This document shows, in pieces, positions 1 to 9,948 of a DNA stretch of 64,000 nt. Origin of the DNA: Strongyloides papillosus. Its lineage: Eukaryota; Nematoda; Chromadorea; Rhabditida; Strongyloididae. Made by a program: the position numbers and the translations under genes. The DNA is taken from NCBI GenBank assembly GCA_005656395.1, contig SRSI01000060.1, forward strand, positions 248,001 through 312,000. Reading direction: 5' to 3'. The notes below the pieces were generated by a model. That model was not told where the DNA came from. It searched no databases and worked only from the letters and a program-made list of their open reading frames with translations. Position 1 is the first letter of the stretch, and each line of letters begins with the position of its first letter.

Positions 1-2462
1 GAACACCTATTCAAGATCTCAATATCAATTGGTTAAGAGAAACAATTGGTATTGTTTCACAGGAACCTGTGCTATTTTCAGACACAATAACTATGAATAT
101 TAAGTTTGGTAGATTAAATGTAACGCAAGATGAAATTATTAATGCATGTAAAATGGCAAATGCTCATGATTTTATAATGAAATTACCTGATAAGTATAAT
201 ACACTAATCGGTGATGGTGGTGTACAACTTTCTGGTGGTATGAAACAAAGAGTTGCAATTGCTAGAGCTTTAGTTAGAAATCCTAAAGTGTTATTACTTG
301 ATGAAGCAACAAGTGCTTTAGACTCAGAATCTGAATATTTAGTTCAAAAAGCATTAGAAAATGCTAGTAGTAATAGGACAACAATTATTATTGCACATAA
401 ATTATCAACAATAAAAATGTGTGATAACATTATTGTATTCGACAATGGAAATATTGTTGAGAGTGGTACACATCATGAACTTTTAAGAAACCCTGAAGGA
501 GTTTATACAGGTCTAGTTAATGCACAACAAATAGAAGAATTAAATGAAGAAAATAAACTAGATAAAGTAGGAGAATTAGGTGGATATAATCATTTATCAC
601 CTAATTTCGATAAACGTAATATAAATAGAAAAAGTAGAAGATTGAGTTTATCAATATCTTTGGCTTCTGAAGACCAAGTTCAAATTGAAGAATTAAAAGA
701 CGAATGTGAGGAGGAAGAAGTTATGCAATCATCAATACTAGATATTCTTAGATTTGCAAAAGAAGAACATGTGTATTTCATTATATCAACAATTTTTTCA
801 TTTATGAGAGGAATGACTTTTCCAGTTTTCTCGATTGTTTATGGTAAAATGTTTAAAACGCTAACCATGTCAGATAACACTAAAAAACTCCACGCAGCTG
901 GAACAGATGCTATTTATTTTACATTAATTGGTGTATTTTCTGCAATTTCAACGGCAATATCAGGATTCTTGATTAGTAAAGCAGGTGAACAATTAACGTA
1001 TCGTTTAAGAGTTTCATTATTTAAAAATATTCTTAGTCAAGATGGTGCATATTTTGACGATATGAAACATGCTCCAGGAAAATTAACAAATAGATTAGCA
1101 ACAGATGCACCAAATGTTAGAGCTGCTGTTGATCAACGTTTAGCTGATGTTCTTCAAAGTGTTGCTGCAATTGTTGGTAGTATTGTAATTGCTTTTTGTT
1201 ATGGACCAAACATGGCACCCATTGGAGTACTTACTGCTGTATCATTAATTGGTTTACAAACTCTTGTCTCACAATACCTTAAAAGGAGAGGTTTAAAAGA
1301 TTCAATTATTGCTGAGCATCCAGCAAAATTAGCAGCAGAAGTCATTGATAAATATCGAACTGTTCAATATTTATGTAGAGAAAAATATTTTATTGATACA
1401 TTTAATAATTTAATGGAAAAGCCACATAGACGGAACCTCATTAGAGGTATAATTGCTGCATTAACCTTTGGTCTAAATTCTAGTTACGTCATGCTTAATT
1501 TTGGTATTGCTTATAGATTTGGTATTTGGTTAATTGATGCCGGACATTCAACACCTTATACAGTTTTCCAAGTAATAGAATCATTGAATTGTGCCACAAT
1601 GTCATTATTATCATTTGCAACTTACTTCCCTGAATATGTAAGAGCACGTCTTAGCGCAGGGTTAATATTTAATATGTTATCCGTAAAACCAAAAATTGAT
1701 TCACTTTCCGATGCTGGCAAACGTACAAATATTACTGGTGATATAAAGTTAAAAAATGTAATATTTAATTATCCTAATGCAAAAGCAAACATAGTTCTTA
1801 ATGATATAACATTAGATATACCAAGTGGAAAATCCATTGCCTTAGTTGGACCTAGTGGATGTGGTAAATCTACAACAATTCAATTAATTGAAAGATTTTA
1901 TGATCCAGATTCAGGTTGCCTCATTTTTGATGGTGACAATCAGAAAGACATTAATCTGAGACATCTCCGTAATGAGATAGCATTGGTCGGTCAAGAACCA
2001 ATACTTTTTAATCTTTCAATAAAGGATAATATTTCTTATGGATTGGAGAATTGTACAATAAATGATGTTATTGATGCAGCTAAACTTGCAAATGCCCATA
2101 ATTTTATTACTAAATTACCACTTCAATATGAGACACCAATAAAGTCATCAACATTGTCAGGTGGACAAAAGCAAAGAATTGCTATCGCAAGAGCTATTAT
2201 AAGAAAACCAAAAATCTTATTATTAGATGAGGCAACAAGTGCATTAGATACTGAAAGTGAAAAAATTGTTCAACAGGCATTGGATAATGTACAAATTGGT
2301 AGAACAACAATTTCTGTTAGTCATCGTCTTTCAAGTATCTGTAATTATGATATTATTGTTGTTATAAAAGACGGTAAAATAATCGAGAAAGGAAATCATC
2401 AAGAGCTACTAGCTTTAGATGGATTATATGCCTCATTGATCTCAAAGCAAAATTTGAAATAA
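1..2462 (+). CDS. P-glycoprotein-type ABC exporter (ABCB family), 5'-truncated by window edge
   Basis: This is the C-terminal ~819 residues of a full-length ABCB/P-gp multidrug exporter. The reading frame is open from base 3, so the gene starts outside the window. It contains, in order: the Q-loop of NBD1 (SQEPVLFSD), an ABC signature reading LSGGM at about nt 228, Walker B plus D-loop (LLLDEATSALD), the H-loop (IIAHKLST), a charged linker (about nt 540-730), a second six-helix transmembrane domain, then NBD2 with Walker A (GPSGCGKST), Q-loop (GQEPILFN), signature LSGGQKQR, Walker B LLLDEATSALD and the switch His in SVSHRLSS. Family role: ATP-driven efflux of hydrophobic compounds across the plasma membrane. 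Odd: the NBD1 signature has Met for Gln, and the stretch before the NBD2 signature (YETPIKSST) is about two residues shorter than usual and lacks its glycines. No intron is needed in this part. Nematode P-gps are numerous, so no ortholog is assigned. Confidence 0.95.
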   Translation, partial: TPIQDLNINWLRETIGIVSQEPVLFSDTITMNIKFGRLNVTQDEIINACKMANAHDFIMKLPDKYNTLIGDGGVQLSGGMKQRVAIARALVRNPKVLLLDEATSALDSESEYLVQKALENASSNRTTIIIAHKLSTIKMCDNIIVFDNGNIVESGTHHELLRNPEGVYTGLVNAQQIEELNEENKLDKVGELGGYNHLSPNFDKRNINRKSRRLSLSISLASEDQVQIEELKDECEEEEVMQSSILDILRFAKEEHVYFIISTIFSFMRGMTFPVFSIVYGKMFKTLTMSDNTKKLHAAGTDAIYFTLIGVFSAISTAISGFLISKAGEQLTYRLRVSLFKNILSQDGAYFDDMKHAPGKLTNRLATDAPNVRAAVDQRLADVLQSVAAIVGSIVIAFCYGPNMAPIGVLTAVSLIGLQTLVSQYLKRRGLKDSIIAEHPAKLAAEVIDKYRTVQYLCREKYFIDTFNNLMEKPHRRNLIRGIIAALTFGLNSSYVMLNFGIAYRFGIWLIDAGHSTPYTVFQVIESLNCATMSLLSFATYFPEYVRARLSAGLIFNMLSVKPKIDSLSDAGKRTNITGDIKLKNVIFNYPNAKANIVLNDITLDIPSGKSIALVGPSGCGKSTTIQLIERFYDPDSGCLIFDGDNQKDINLRHLRNEIALVGQEPILFNLSIKDNISYGLENCTINDVIDAAKLANAHNFITKLPLQYETPIKSSTLSGGQKQRIAIARAIIRKPKILLLDEATSALDTESEKIVQQALDNVQIGRTTISVSHRLSSICNYDIIVVIKDGKIIEKGNHQELLALDGLYASLISKQNLK

Positions 2463-2641
2463 GATTGTATAATTAAACAATACCTACAGAATTAAAATAC
2501 TTTTATTATTATGAACATTGTGTTATATTATTTCTTTTTTTGCAAATGTAATGAGTAATTAAATTAATTAAAAAATATATAAAGTTTCTTTCTCTTTTAT
2601 AAAAGGTATATAAAAAGATGACGTTTTTATGAAATAATATA

Positions 2642-3228
2642 CTACAATCCTTTTGAAAAGGAAAATTTTTTAAGAATATTTTTACAGTTACCACTGGAAT
2701 TTTCAGTATCATCCGTGTCGTTATTATAATATTGTTTTCTATATGGCCCATATTCTTCGTCAAATTTAGATTGAATTAATAAACGATAGTGTGCTTGGGC
2801 TGAATTTCTACGAAAACTCTCCGCTCTTGGTGTTATTGGTCGTTCTAGACAGAGACTATGATAACTATTATCAGTTTCAGAACAATTATTTTCATGGATA
2901 ATTGTTCCTTGTACTCTTGACATTGGTCCAGAAGACATATATTTTCTTTTTGCTTTAGACAACTTACAGCAACACAATATACATAGTGCTTAAAAATAAT
3001 TGAAAAGTCTTACATTCCATATAACGGTGGGATAAACTTACTTAGCAATAAAAATAAAATAAAGATTACAAAAATAAAAATTACAACAAAAAGAATATTA
3101 TTAGGATTAACTATTGATGAGAAGGAAGAAGATGTTTTTTCTTCATTATACTCAATACTTGTGAAATCTTCACCAGTAAAATCATTACTTATTCCAAGAT
3201 TTGGAAAGTTAGGCTTGTTAAAAATCAT
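2642..3228 (-). CDS. Two-exon single-pass membrane protein, 177 aa, family unrecognised
   Basis: Exons complement(3042..3228) and (2642..2988). A consensus donor (A|GTAAGTTT) and an AAG acceptor remove a 53-bp intron and join the frames exactly. The N-terminus (residues 1-45, starting MIFNKPNF) is acidic and Ser-rich. Next comes a long hydrophobic helix (about 46-67) running into [18 protein letters not shown], a Cys cluster followed by a basic stop-transfer segment. The C-terminal ~110 residues are polar and look cytoplasmic. With no signal peptide, this suggests a type III (N-out) single-pass protein that could be palmitoylated at the juxtamembrane cysteines (inference). It converges on the ABC transporter with 179 bp between stop codons. 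Read without splicing, the upstream exon would stop inside the intron and give two unrelated fragments. I do not recognise the family. Confidence 0.7.
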
Positions 3229-4465
3229 TTTTCTAATATAGTAATAATAAACGAAATCCTAGAAAGTAAAATATAAAGTAGTAATTTATTAGAGGCAAAA
3301 AACTTTTATGAGTAAAAAATAGATATAAAAGTTTCTATTAGGCATTATTTTACAATAACACTTTAAAGGATGTAAATATTTTTTTTTCAAAAATAAAAAT
3401 TTAATTAAAGTTTAATGGAGGAAATATTAGAAAAATACAAAGATTTATGCATGAAAGGATTTTTAAAATCAACATAAATAAATTAATAAATGAAACATTA
3501 ATATTTAGATAAGAATACTCTTATATATATTTTTAGCTCTCTTATTAAATGTAACATATATTTATAATATTATTAATGGTTTCACAAGATTAAGAAATTA
3601 TTTATATTTTGAAATTGCTAGAATTAATTAATATGTGGTTACAGCAAAAAAAAATTTATATACACATATAAATTGTAGTTAAAAACATTTCATAAGTGTT
3701 TTTATATAAACATCATTGATAATTTTATATTTTTCTTTTAAGCATGCATTTTATAAAATCAAATGTTATGGTTAATTATCTTTATAAAAGTTTAAAACTA
3801 TTAAAAAAGAATATTATAGAAATTTATAAAACATTCTATGGATATGTAAAAAAGATTTTTTAACGATATATATGACTTTTAAAGTGCTATTATATTTGAA
3901 AATATACTCTAATTTGCTTTTTTAATTTTTAGAAAATGGAAGAAAAAATATACTCTAAATAGTTTTTTCATAACATATAAGAATTAAGAAGATAGATGTT
4001 AAAAAATTTGATTTATGATGATGTGAAAAAAGAATTTATTTAAAAATACATGGTATATTTTGTATGACGAAATAAAAATTAACATTAGATAAAGATAAGA
4101 GGCTTTATTTATCACGAAGATAAAACTTTAAGGTAAAGACTTGTAATAACATATGTCAACTATTTAAAGAAATATAAGAAAAAACTTTGCTGTAGATTGA
4201 GAAATTACATAATGATGGGACTCTATGTATATTTTTTCCACATATTAATATAATAAATATTAAAAAACAAAAAGTAAATGAAGAATAAGGAAGTTTTTAA
4301 AAAATTTTATTAATATTATTATTATATAGATAAATGATATTATTACTAATATATTTTTTAAGATGTCATTTTATTGATGGAATGTTTAGTTTAACACAAA
4401 ACTATTGATGTATGATTTTATGGCTTTTAATAATTATTTTGTTTATTATTATTGTACAGAATGAG
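3229..4465. other. Intergenic, 1.2 kb, nothing recognised
   Basis: Very AT-rich DNA between two minus-strand genes. It would contain the 5' region of the membrane protein and the 3' flank of the SYM-1-like gene. No coding frame, tRNA or clear repeat was seen. Confidence 0.6.
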
Positions 4466-6268
4466 TTAAGCTGTTAGTGCGACTTGAGCATCTTTTTCAA
4501 TTGTAGATACTGGAGCATCAAGATTGAAATTTGAATCATTTGATTTACGTTTAGCATCCGTCAATGATGTAGATTTAAGTTCATTGTGTTCTCCAGGAAC
4601 AGAAACAAACTTTCCCTCATCAACTGATTTTGGTTCCGGTGTTGTTTCAGTACTCTTTGTCATACCAGATAATGGTTCTGTTGGTCTCTTTGATAATCTC
4701 CAAAAACGTTCCATGTTAAACTTTCTTCTTTTGATATGCATGTTAGAACCAGCACTATCTGGAACTACTTGTGGTGGTTGCATATCAAGTATCTTTACTT
4801 TTGGTTTAGGTGTTGATAAAAGAAGTTTAGTTTTCTTTTTTATAGGAATTGGCGTTGTTGTTGTTGGTTTAGATACCTTTTGTGTACAACATGGTTGTGG
4901 TCCTGGTGCTGATATTTTTTTTGGACAAATATCAATGAAATCGTGGTTATACTCAGTTTTACAAATATTATTTGGTTCTGTTGTAAGATTAATGGCATCA
5001 TGACCATTCATAACATGAAAACCATCTTGTGAACAAACCATTGGATTTTCCTGAAGTCTAACTGTAAGATAATCTGATCCATCAATTGCACCTGGTTGAA
5101 GGTTTTTAATTTTGTTGAATGATAAATCAAGTGTATGCAAATTAGCTAAATGAGCAAATGAGAGTGGTTGAACAATATGAATATTATTATGGGCTAACGA
5201 TACTTGTCTTAAGAATAGGGCTCCCTTAAACATTGATGCTGAAATCATTGAAAGACAGTTATGTGGAAGCCATAAAAGGAGTAGTGGAATTCCATCAAAT
5301 GCTCCATTTGAAATATCTCTGATAGCATTAGCCTCAAGATTAAGATGTTGAAGATGCTCTAATTGTGTAAAAACGTTTGCAGGAACCTCAGTAATCTTGT
5401 TATAACTTAAATCAATAACCTCAACTTCCTTAAAGTTTGACAAATTACAATTTTCAAGTTTGGTAAACGCATTGTCCCCAAGATAAATATATTTAATACT
5501 ATTATTTTTCCCAACAGCTCCTTGCTCAATCAATTCGATTTTGTTTCCTGTTGCTGTTATTATATTCAATGATTGAAGGTCTGTTAAATCTCCTTTTTCA
5601 ATCTTCTTAATGTTATTATATTTCATATGTAATCCAATAAGATTGGTCATATTATTTATTGATTTGCCTGGAACTCTTTTCAAACAATTTTGGTCAAGGA
5701 CAAGATTTTGAATGGAATGTTTAACGTTAACAAAAGCGTCATCGTGAATACTACAAATTTGATTACAACTGAGATTTAGATCAATTAAATTTAACTTTGA
5801 TTTAAAGGCAATATCTTTGATGTCTGAGATCATGTTACAACGAATTGACAATATTGACAAAACTTTAAGATGTTCCAATGCATTTGTTGGGATACTAGAA
5901 AGTTTATTCATATTTATCGAAAGATCAACCAAAACATTTTCTAATCCTTTGAATGCATCTGGGTGAATTAACTTAATTTTGTTGTTGTCAAGAACAAGTT
6001 TTTTAATCTTCAAATTTTTAAAAGCACGAGCTCCAATTTCAATGATATTCGCTTTTTCAATAGCTAGCTCCCTAATTTCCATTGGTTTTTTTTTCAATTT
6101 ATCAACAATTGTTGGTCCTTCTGGACCAAAACATTTTATAATTGGACCATCAATAAAATCAGTACATGTACAGACTGTTTGATTTTTCATAAAATCTGGA
6201 CATATTCCTTTAATAGATGATGAAAGTATTGTAATACATAATACTACAAAAATAAATTTTAACAGCAT
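4466..6268 (-). CDS. sym-1: Secreted leucine-rich-repeat protein, SYM-1-like, 600 aa
   Basis: Single-exon gene. A signal peptide (about residues 1-21, hydrophobic FIFVVLCITILSSS) is followed by a Cys-rich N-terminal cap (CPDFMKN...CTC...KC). About a dozen LRRs of the form LxxLxLxxNxI run to about residue 410. A C-terminal cap follows with Cys in NPMVCSQ, NNICKT and IDICPKK, then a Pro/Thr/Lys-rich tail. There is no transmembrane helix, so it should be secreted. The start ATG lies 2 bp after a strong acceptor (TTTTTTTAG at 6271-6272), consistent with SL trans-splicing. The C. elegans SYM-1/LET-4/EGG-6 family organises the apical extracellular matrix of epithelia. The lack of a membrane anchor and the adjacent LET-4-like gene favour SYM-1. 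The orthology call rests on architecture and neighbourhood, not on alignment. Confidence 0.8.
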   Translation of the reverse strand: MLLKFIFVVLCITILSSSIKGICPDFMKNQTVCTCTDFIDGPIIKCFGPEGPTIVDKLKKKPMEIRELAIEKANIIEIGARAFKNLKIKKLVLDNNKIKLIHPDAFKGLENVLVDLSINMNKLSSIPTNALEHLKVLSILSIRCNMISDIKDIAFKSKLNLIDLNLSCNQICSIHDDAFVNVKHSIQNLVLDQNCLKRVPGKSINNMTNLIGLHMKYNNIKKIEKGDLTDLQSLNIITATGNKIELIEQGAVGKNNSIKYIYLGDNAFTKLENCNLSNFKEVEVIDLSYNKITEVPANVFTQLEHLQHLNLEANAIRDISNGAFDGIPLLLLWLPHNCLSMISASMFKGALFLRQVSLAHNNIHIVQPLSFAHLANLHTLDLSFNKIKNLQPGAIDGSDYLTVRLQENPMVCSQDGFHVMNGHDAINLTTEPNNICKTEYNHDFIDICPKKISAPGPQPCCTQKVSKPTTTTPIPIKKKTKLLLSTPKPKVKILDMQPPQVVPDSAGSNMHIKRRKFNMERFWRLSKRPTEPLSGMTKSTETTPEPKSVDEGKFVSVPGEHNELKSTSLTDAKRKSNDSNFNLDAPVSTIEKDAQVALTA

Positions 6269-7364
6269 GACTAAAAAAATAATTTAATAATGTATATTGG
6301 GTTTCACAAAATAATTTATACTTATTTAAAGAATAATGGCACCAACCACAACTAAATTATTAATCTAAAAATAAAAAAAAATTAAGAAAATTAATCAGGT
6401 TAGTATTTCATATAAGCAAATTGTGACTGTTTAAAAAGACTAATAGTTGAAGGTATTTCTTATATTTAAAAATAAGATTCATTCGATGTTATCTGTCTTT
6501 AGTAGATCTAAGTACATATAGAAGTTAATTTAAAAGAGGCGTATCCATTTTTTGTAAAAATATTTAAAAGGCCGTTACATAAAATATCCTAGCACCATGA
6601 AATGGACAAAGAATTTAATTCTATTTAGTAGTGTTAATTAAATATAAAAGATGATCACAACATTTGTTGGCTTGAATGATAAAAAAAATGTCATAATGTA
6701 AGACCTTCTACGAGAAATTTATACATACATCTCCTACACTCCCATAAAACTTTCTTATCTACTACGTGTTTATTGTCACCCTTTACTAATTATTGCCCTA
6801 TTATTTATTGCTTCGAGGTCGGTGCCCTTTTATTACATGTATGCTTACAATAAAATCAACATCAATTTACTGTTATGCGTTTATATCATTAATTCTTTTG
6901 AAATATCTTGAGTCAATTGAGAAATGATAACTTTAATATCATCAAAACGCATCATATTAATTCCAAATCAAAAATGAAGTCGGTAGGTCAAGGGCATTTT
7001 TAAATCATGACATAATGTATTACATACTCTATTAATATAATATTTTTAGATAAAAAACAGACATTAACGATAACTATAATGTTGTTTGAAGAAATAGTTT
7101 TATTTTAAAAATGGTATAATGAAAAGATTTTATTACGTTTGTTATAAGGCAACATAAAAATTTAATTGAAGGGATAAAATATCATTGAGAAAAGTTATGA
7201 TTATTAATTATTTTTACTAACACATAAATAAATACATTTTTTTACATAAATTTTATTAGTTTATTGTACTTTGATTTTGGGATATATATAAAAAAAAGTA
7301 TTTAAATATATACGATAAATTTCTAATAATAAAATATATGCGATAAAAAAAACATTAAATATGC
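6269..7364. other. Intergenic between the two LRR genes; contains a less AT-rich island
   Basis: Upstream flank of the SYM-1-like gene. Bases ~6690-6850 are clearly richer in G and C than the surroundings and contain a segment reading TTCGAGGTCGGTGCCC near 6812. This is a candidate promoter or enhancer. No open frame or tRNA fold was found there. Confidence 0.5.
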
Positions 7365-9948
7365 TTATTTGTAATATCTTCCATAACTACCCGAGCTATA
7401 CATCCATGCCATCTCATTTGACTGTTGTAATTCTCTGCGATTTAATGTTGTAAAAGCATTTCTAAAATAAAAAACAATTATAACTAAATTGTCATGTAAA
7501 AATCTACCTATTCATGGATAATGTTCCATATATAGCTTCTAAATTTGATGATTGAATTGCTGGATGACAAACTGCACTTCTGGTAGAATCAGAAATTGTT
7601 CCATCATCAGCATGTGAAAAGTAATTATTTTTTGCTTTCTGATGATATTTTGCAATACACAATCCAACAAATACAGACAACATAACCAATACAACTGTTG
7701 TGAGACAAATTGTGATAATTGTTATATGACTAAAAAATTGTCCACTATTATAACCTGATAAATTAAGTTGTTCTTCTCCTTGATTTGACTTTATTTTAAT
7801 ATTATTACCTTTCCCTGTGTCCAATTCAACTCGTTCAAATTTAGTGACCTTATTATCACTAACAGTTTTTTTAATTTCATTCTCCTCATCTGTGATTTTA
7901 ATGTTTGGTGGAAGTGTATAAGTTGGAATTGGAGGATTACCAGATATATGAGATTGACTCATTTTTGGACCTGCTTTAAGATAAGGTACAGGGAATGGAT
8001 AAATAACATTTGGTTTATCTGTAAAATTTAAATTTGTTGGTGGTGTTGAGATAGTATTAGAAGGTGTTAAATTATCTGAAGGTATTGTTACCAGTGGCCG
8101 TCGTGTGGTTGATGGTAAAACTGCTGGTCTATATTGTAAAGGATTAAAGTGATTACGTTTATTTCCGGTCATAAAATTATCAACCGTGACTATTTTTGGT
8201 AGTGAATCAGAATTATCTATGGTTCCATCATTACTCGTTTCTACCTCCTCATCATTGTTCAGCAAAGGAAGATTTGCCAATGCTAATGAATCTTCTAAAT
8301 TTTTTAATCTCTCATCACTCTCAGGATTTTCACGTTCAATTTCAATAACAGGGATAACATCTTGTTCCTGCTCAAAATGATTATTTTTTTCAATATCAAG
8401 TTTTTCTTGTGGTAATATTTTCTTTGGTTCATCAAGTACTATATTCTTACGTGTTGTTGGTTCAATTGTTATTGGATATTCAGATATTGGTTTAATAATT
8501 GATTCTTCTTTTTTACAAATCTTATCATCACTATTTGGTATGTAAACTCCAACACCAACTTGTAACATATGAATCTTTTCCGAACAAACTAGTGGATTTT
8601 CTTGTAACAAAACTGTTACAACTTTTTTACTAAATGCTCCGTATGGAGTTCTTATGATTTGGTTATTTGAAAGATCTATCAACAAAACATTATTTTGATT
8701 TTGGAATGTTGTTGGTGGGATATCAATTAAGTTGTTGCGACTTAAATCTATCATTACTAAACTTGGGGTTGTTTGAAAAGCATTTGGTTCAATATTATTT
8801 ATTTTATTATTTTTTAACGACAATTGTTGTAGTTTTACAGCACCCTCAAACATATTTGCTTTGATATCACTTAATTTATTGGATTCCAAAATTAATATTA
8901 CAAGACTACTATTTGTGAATGCACCATTCTCAATATTTGTTATCTCATTTTCACCCAAATATAATTGATGCAAATTTTGTAGATTTGAAAAACTATTTTT
9001 TGTTAAGATGCTAATTTTATTACTACTTAAATCAATCATTTCTAATTCAGTGAATGAAGAGAAGAAGTATGGAGGAATTTGTTCAATGTAATTATTTGAC
9101 AAATAAAGATACCTCAAAGCAGGAACATTTAAAAATGTTTGCTTGTGAATTATTTTAATTTGATTTGAAGCAAGATTTAATAGATTCATTGTTGGAAGAT
9201 TCATAAATGATAATGGTTCTAATTGAATAATTTGATTTTTATGAAAGTGTAATGAAACTAGTTGTTTAAATCCTCTTATTGCAGATGCAGGAATAGATTT
9301 AAAATTATTATAACCAAAATTAATAGTTTGAATAGTATCCTTTACATTATCAAAAAAACTTTTATGAACATTTTCTATATTGTTGTTTGCTAAATTTAAG
9401 TCAACTAACTAGAAAATAAAGAGAATAATTAAGGAGTACTATATGTAACTTACTTTTGTTAACAATGGCAACATATCCCCTTCATCAATTTTTGAAATTG
9501 AATTATTGCTAAGGGATAGTTTTTTTAGTGAATTTCCTAAAGGAGTTAATGGTAGAGATGGTATAATTTCAAGTTTGTTATTATCTAACAACAATTCCTC
9601 CAACAACGACGTCATATTTTTGAAAGCATTCTTTTCAATTTTTGTTATCTCATTATTTGAAAGATCCAATTCTTTTATGTATAAATTTTCAAAAAATATA
9701 TCATCGATATGTTTTAATCTTCCATTTCTTAAAATTAATTTCTTTATAAGTCCCAAATTTCTTTTGTTTGTTTTGAGTAATTCAACGACGAGATTACCAT
9801 CATTATCTGAACAATTTAATTCTAAACCAATTGGTGTATCCACACATTCACAAACATTTTCTAATATATCAGGACATTGATATGTCAAAATTGCTAAAAA
9901 AGCAATGACATAAATGATTTTTACTAAGTAGTGTGGTATTTTAATCAT
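7365..9948 (-). CDS. let-4: Transmembrane leucine-rich-repeat protein, LET-4-like, 830 aa
   Basis: Three exons, complement(9454..9948, 7508..9408, 7365..7461), with 45- and 46-bp GT-AG introns in phases 0 and 2. Signal peptide about 1-23, Cys cap (CPDILENVCECVD), then about 14 LRRs to about residue 440. A C-terminal cap (NPLVCSEK...DKICKK) follows, then a long Pro/Ser/Thr/Asn-rich linker, one transmembrane helix (about 723-748, ITIITICLTTVVLVMLSVFV) and an ~82-residue cytoplasmic tail ending MYSSGSYGRYYK. The last 32 residues come from the small third exon. C. elegans LET-4 is a type I eLRR protein needed for epithelial junction and apical-matrix integrity in duct and excretory cells. Here it lies directly upstream of, and on the same strand as, the SYM-1-like gene. 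As I recall it, this matches the neighbouring C. elegans pair. Confidence 0.82.

Noticed and set aside
4524..5003. Plus-strand open frame over the SYM-1-like gene
   Set aside because: Antisense shadow of a well-supported LRR gene; no family features.
6800..6830. tRNA-like TTCGAGGTC segment
   Set aside because: No matching acceptor, D or anticodon stems could be drawn around it.
8186..9880. Several plus-strand frames over the LET-4-like gene
   Set aside because: Antisense shadows of LRR coding sequence.
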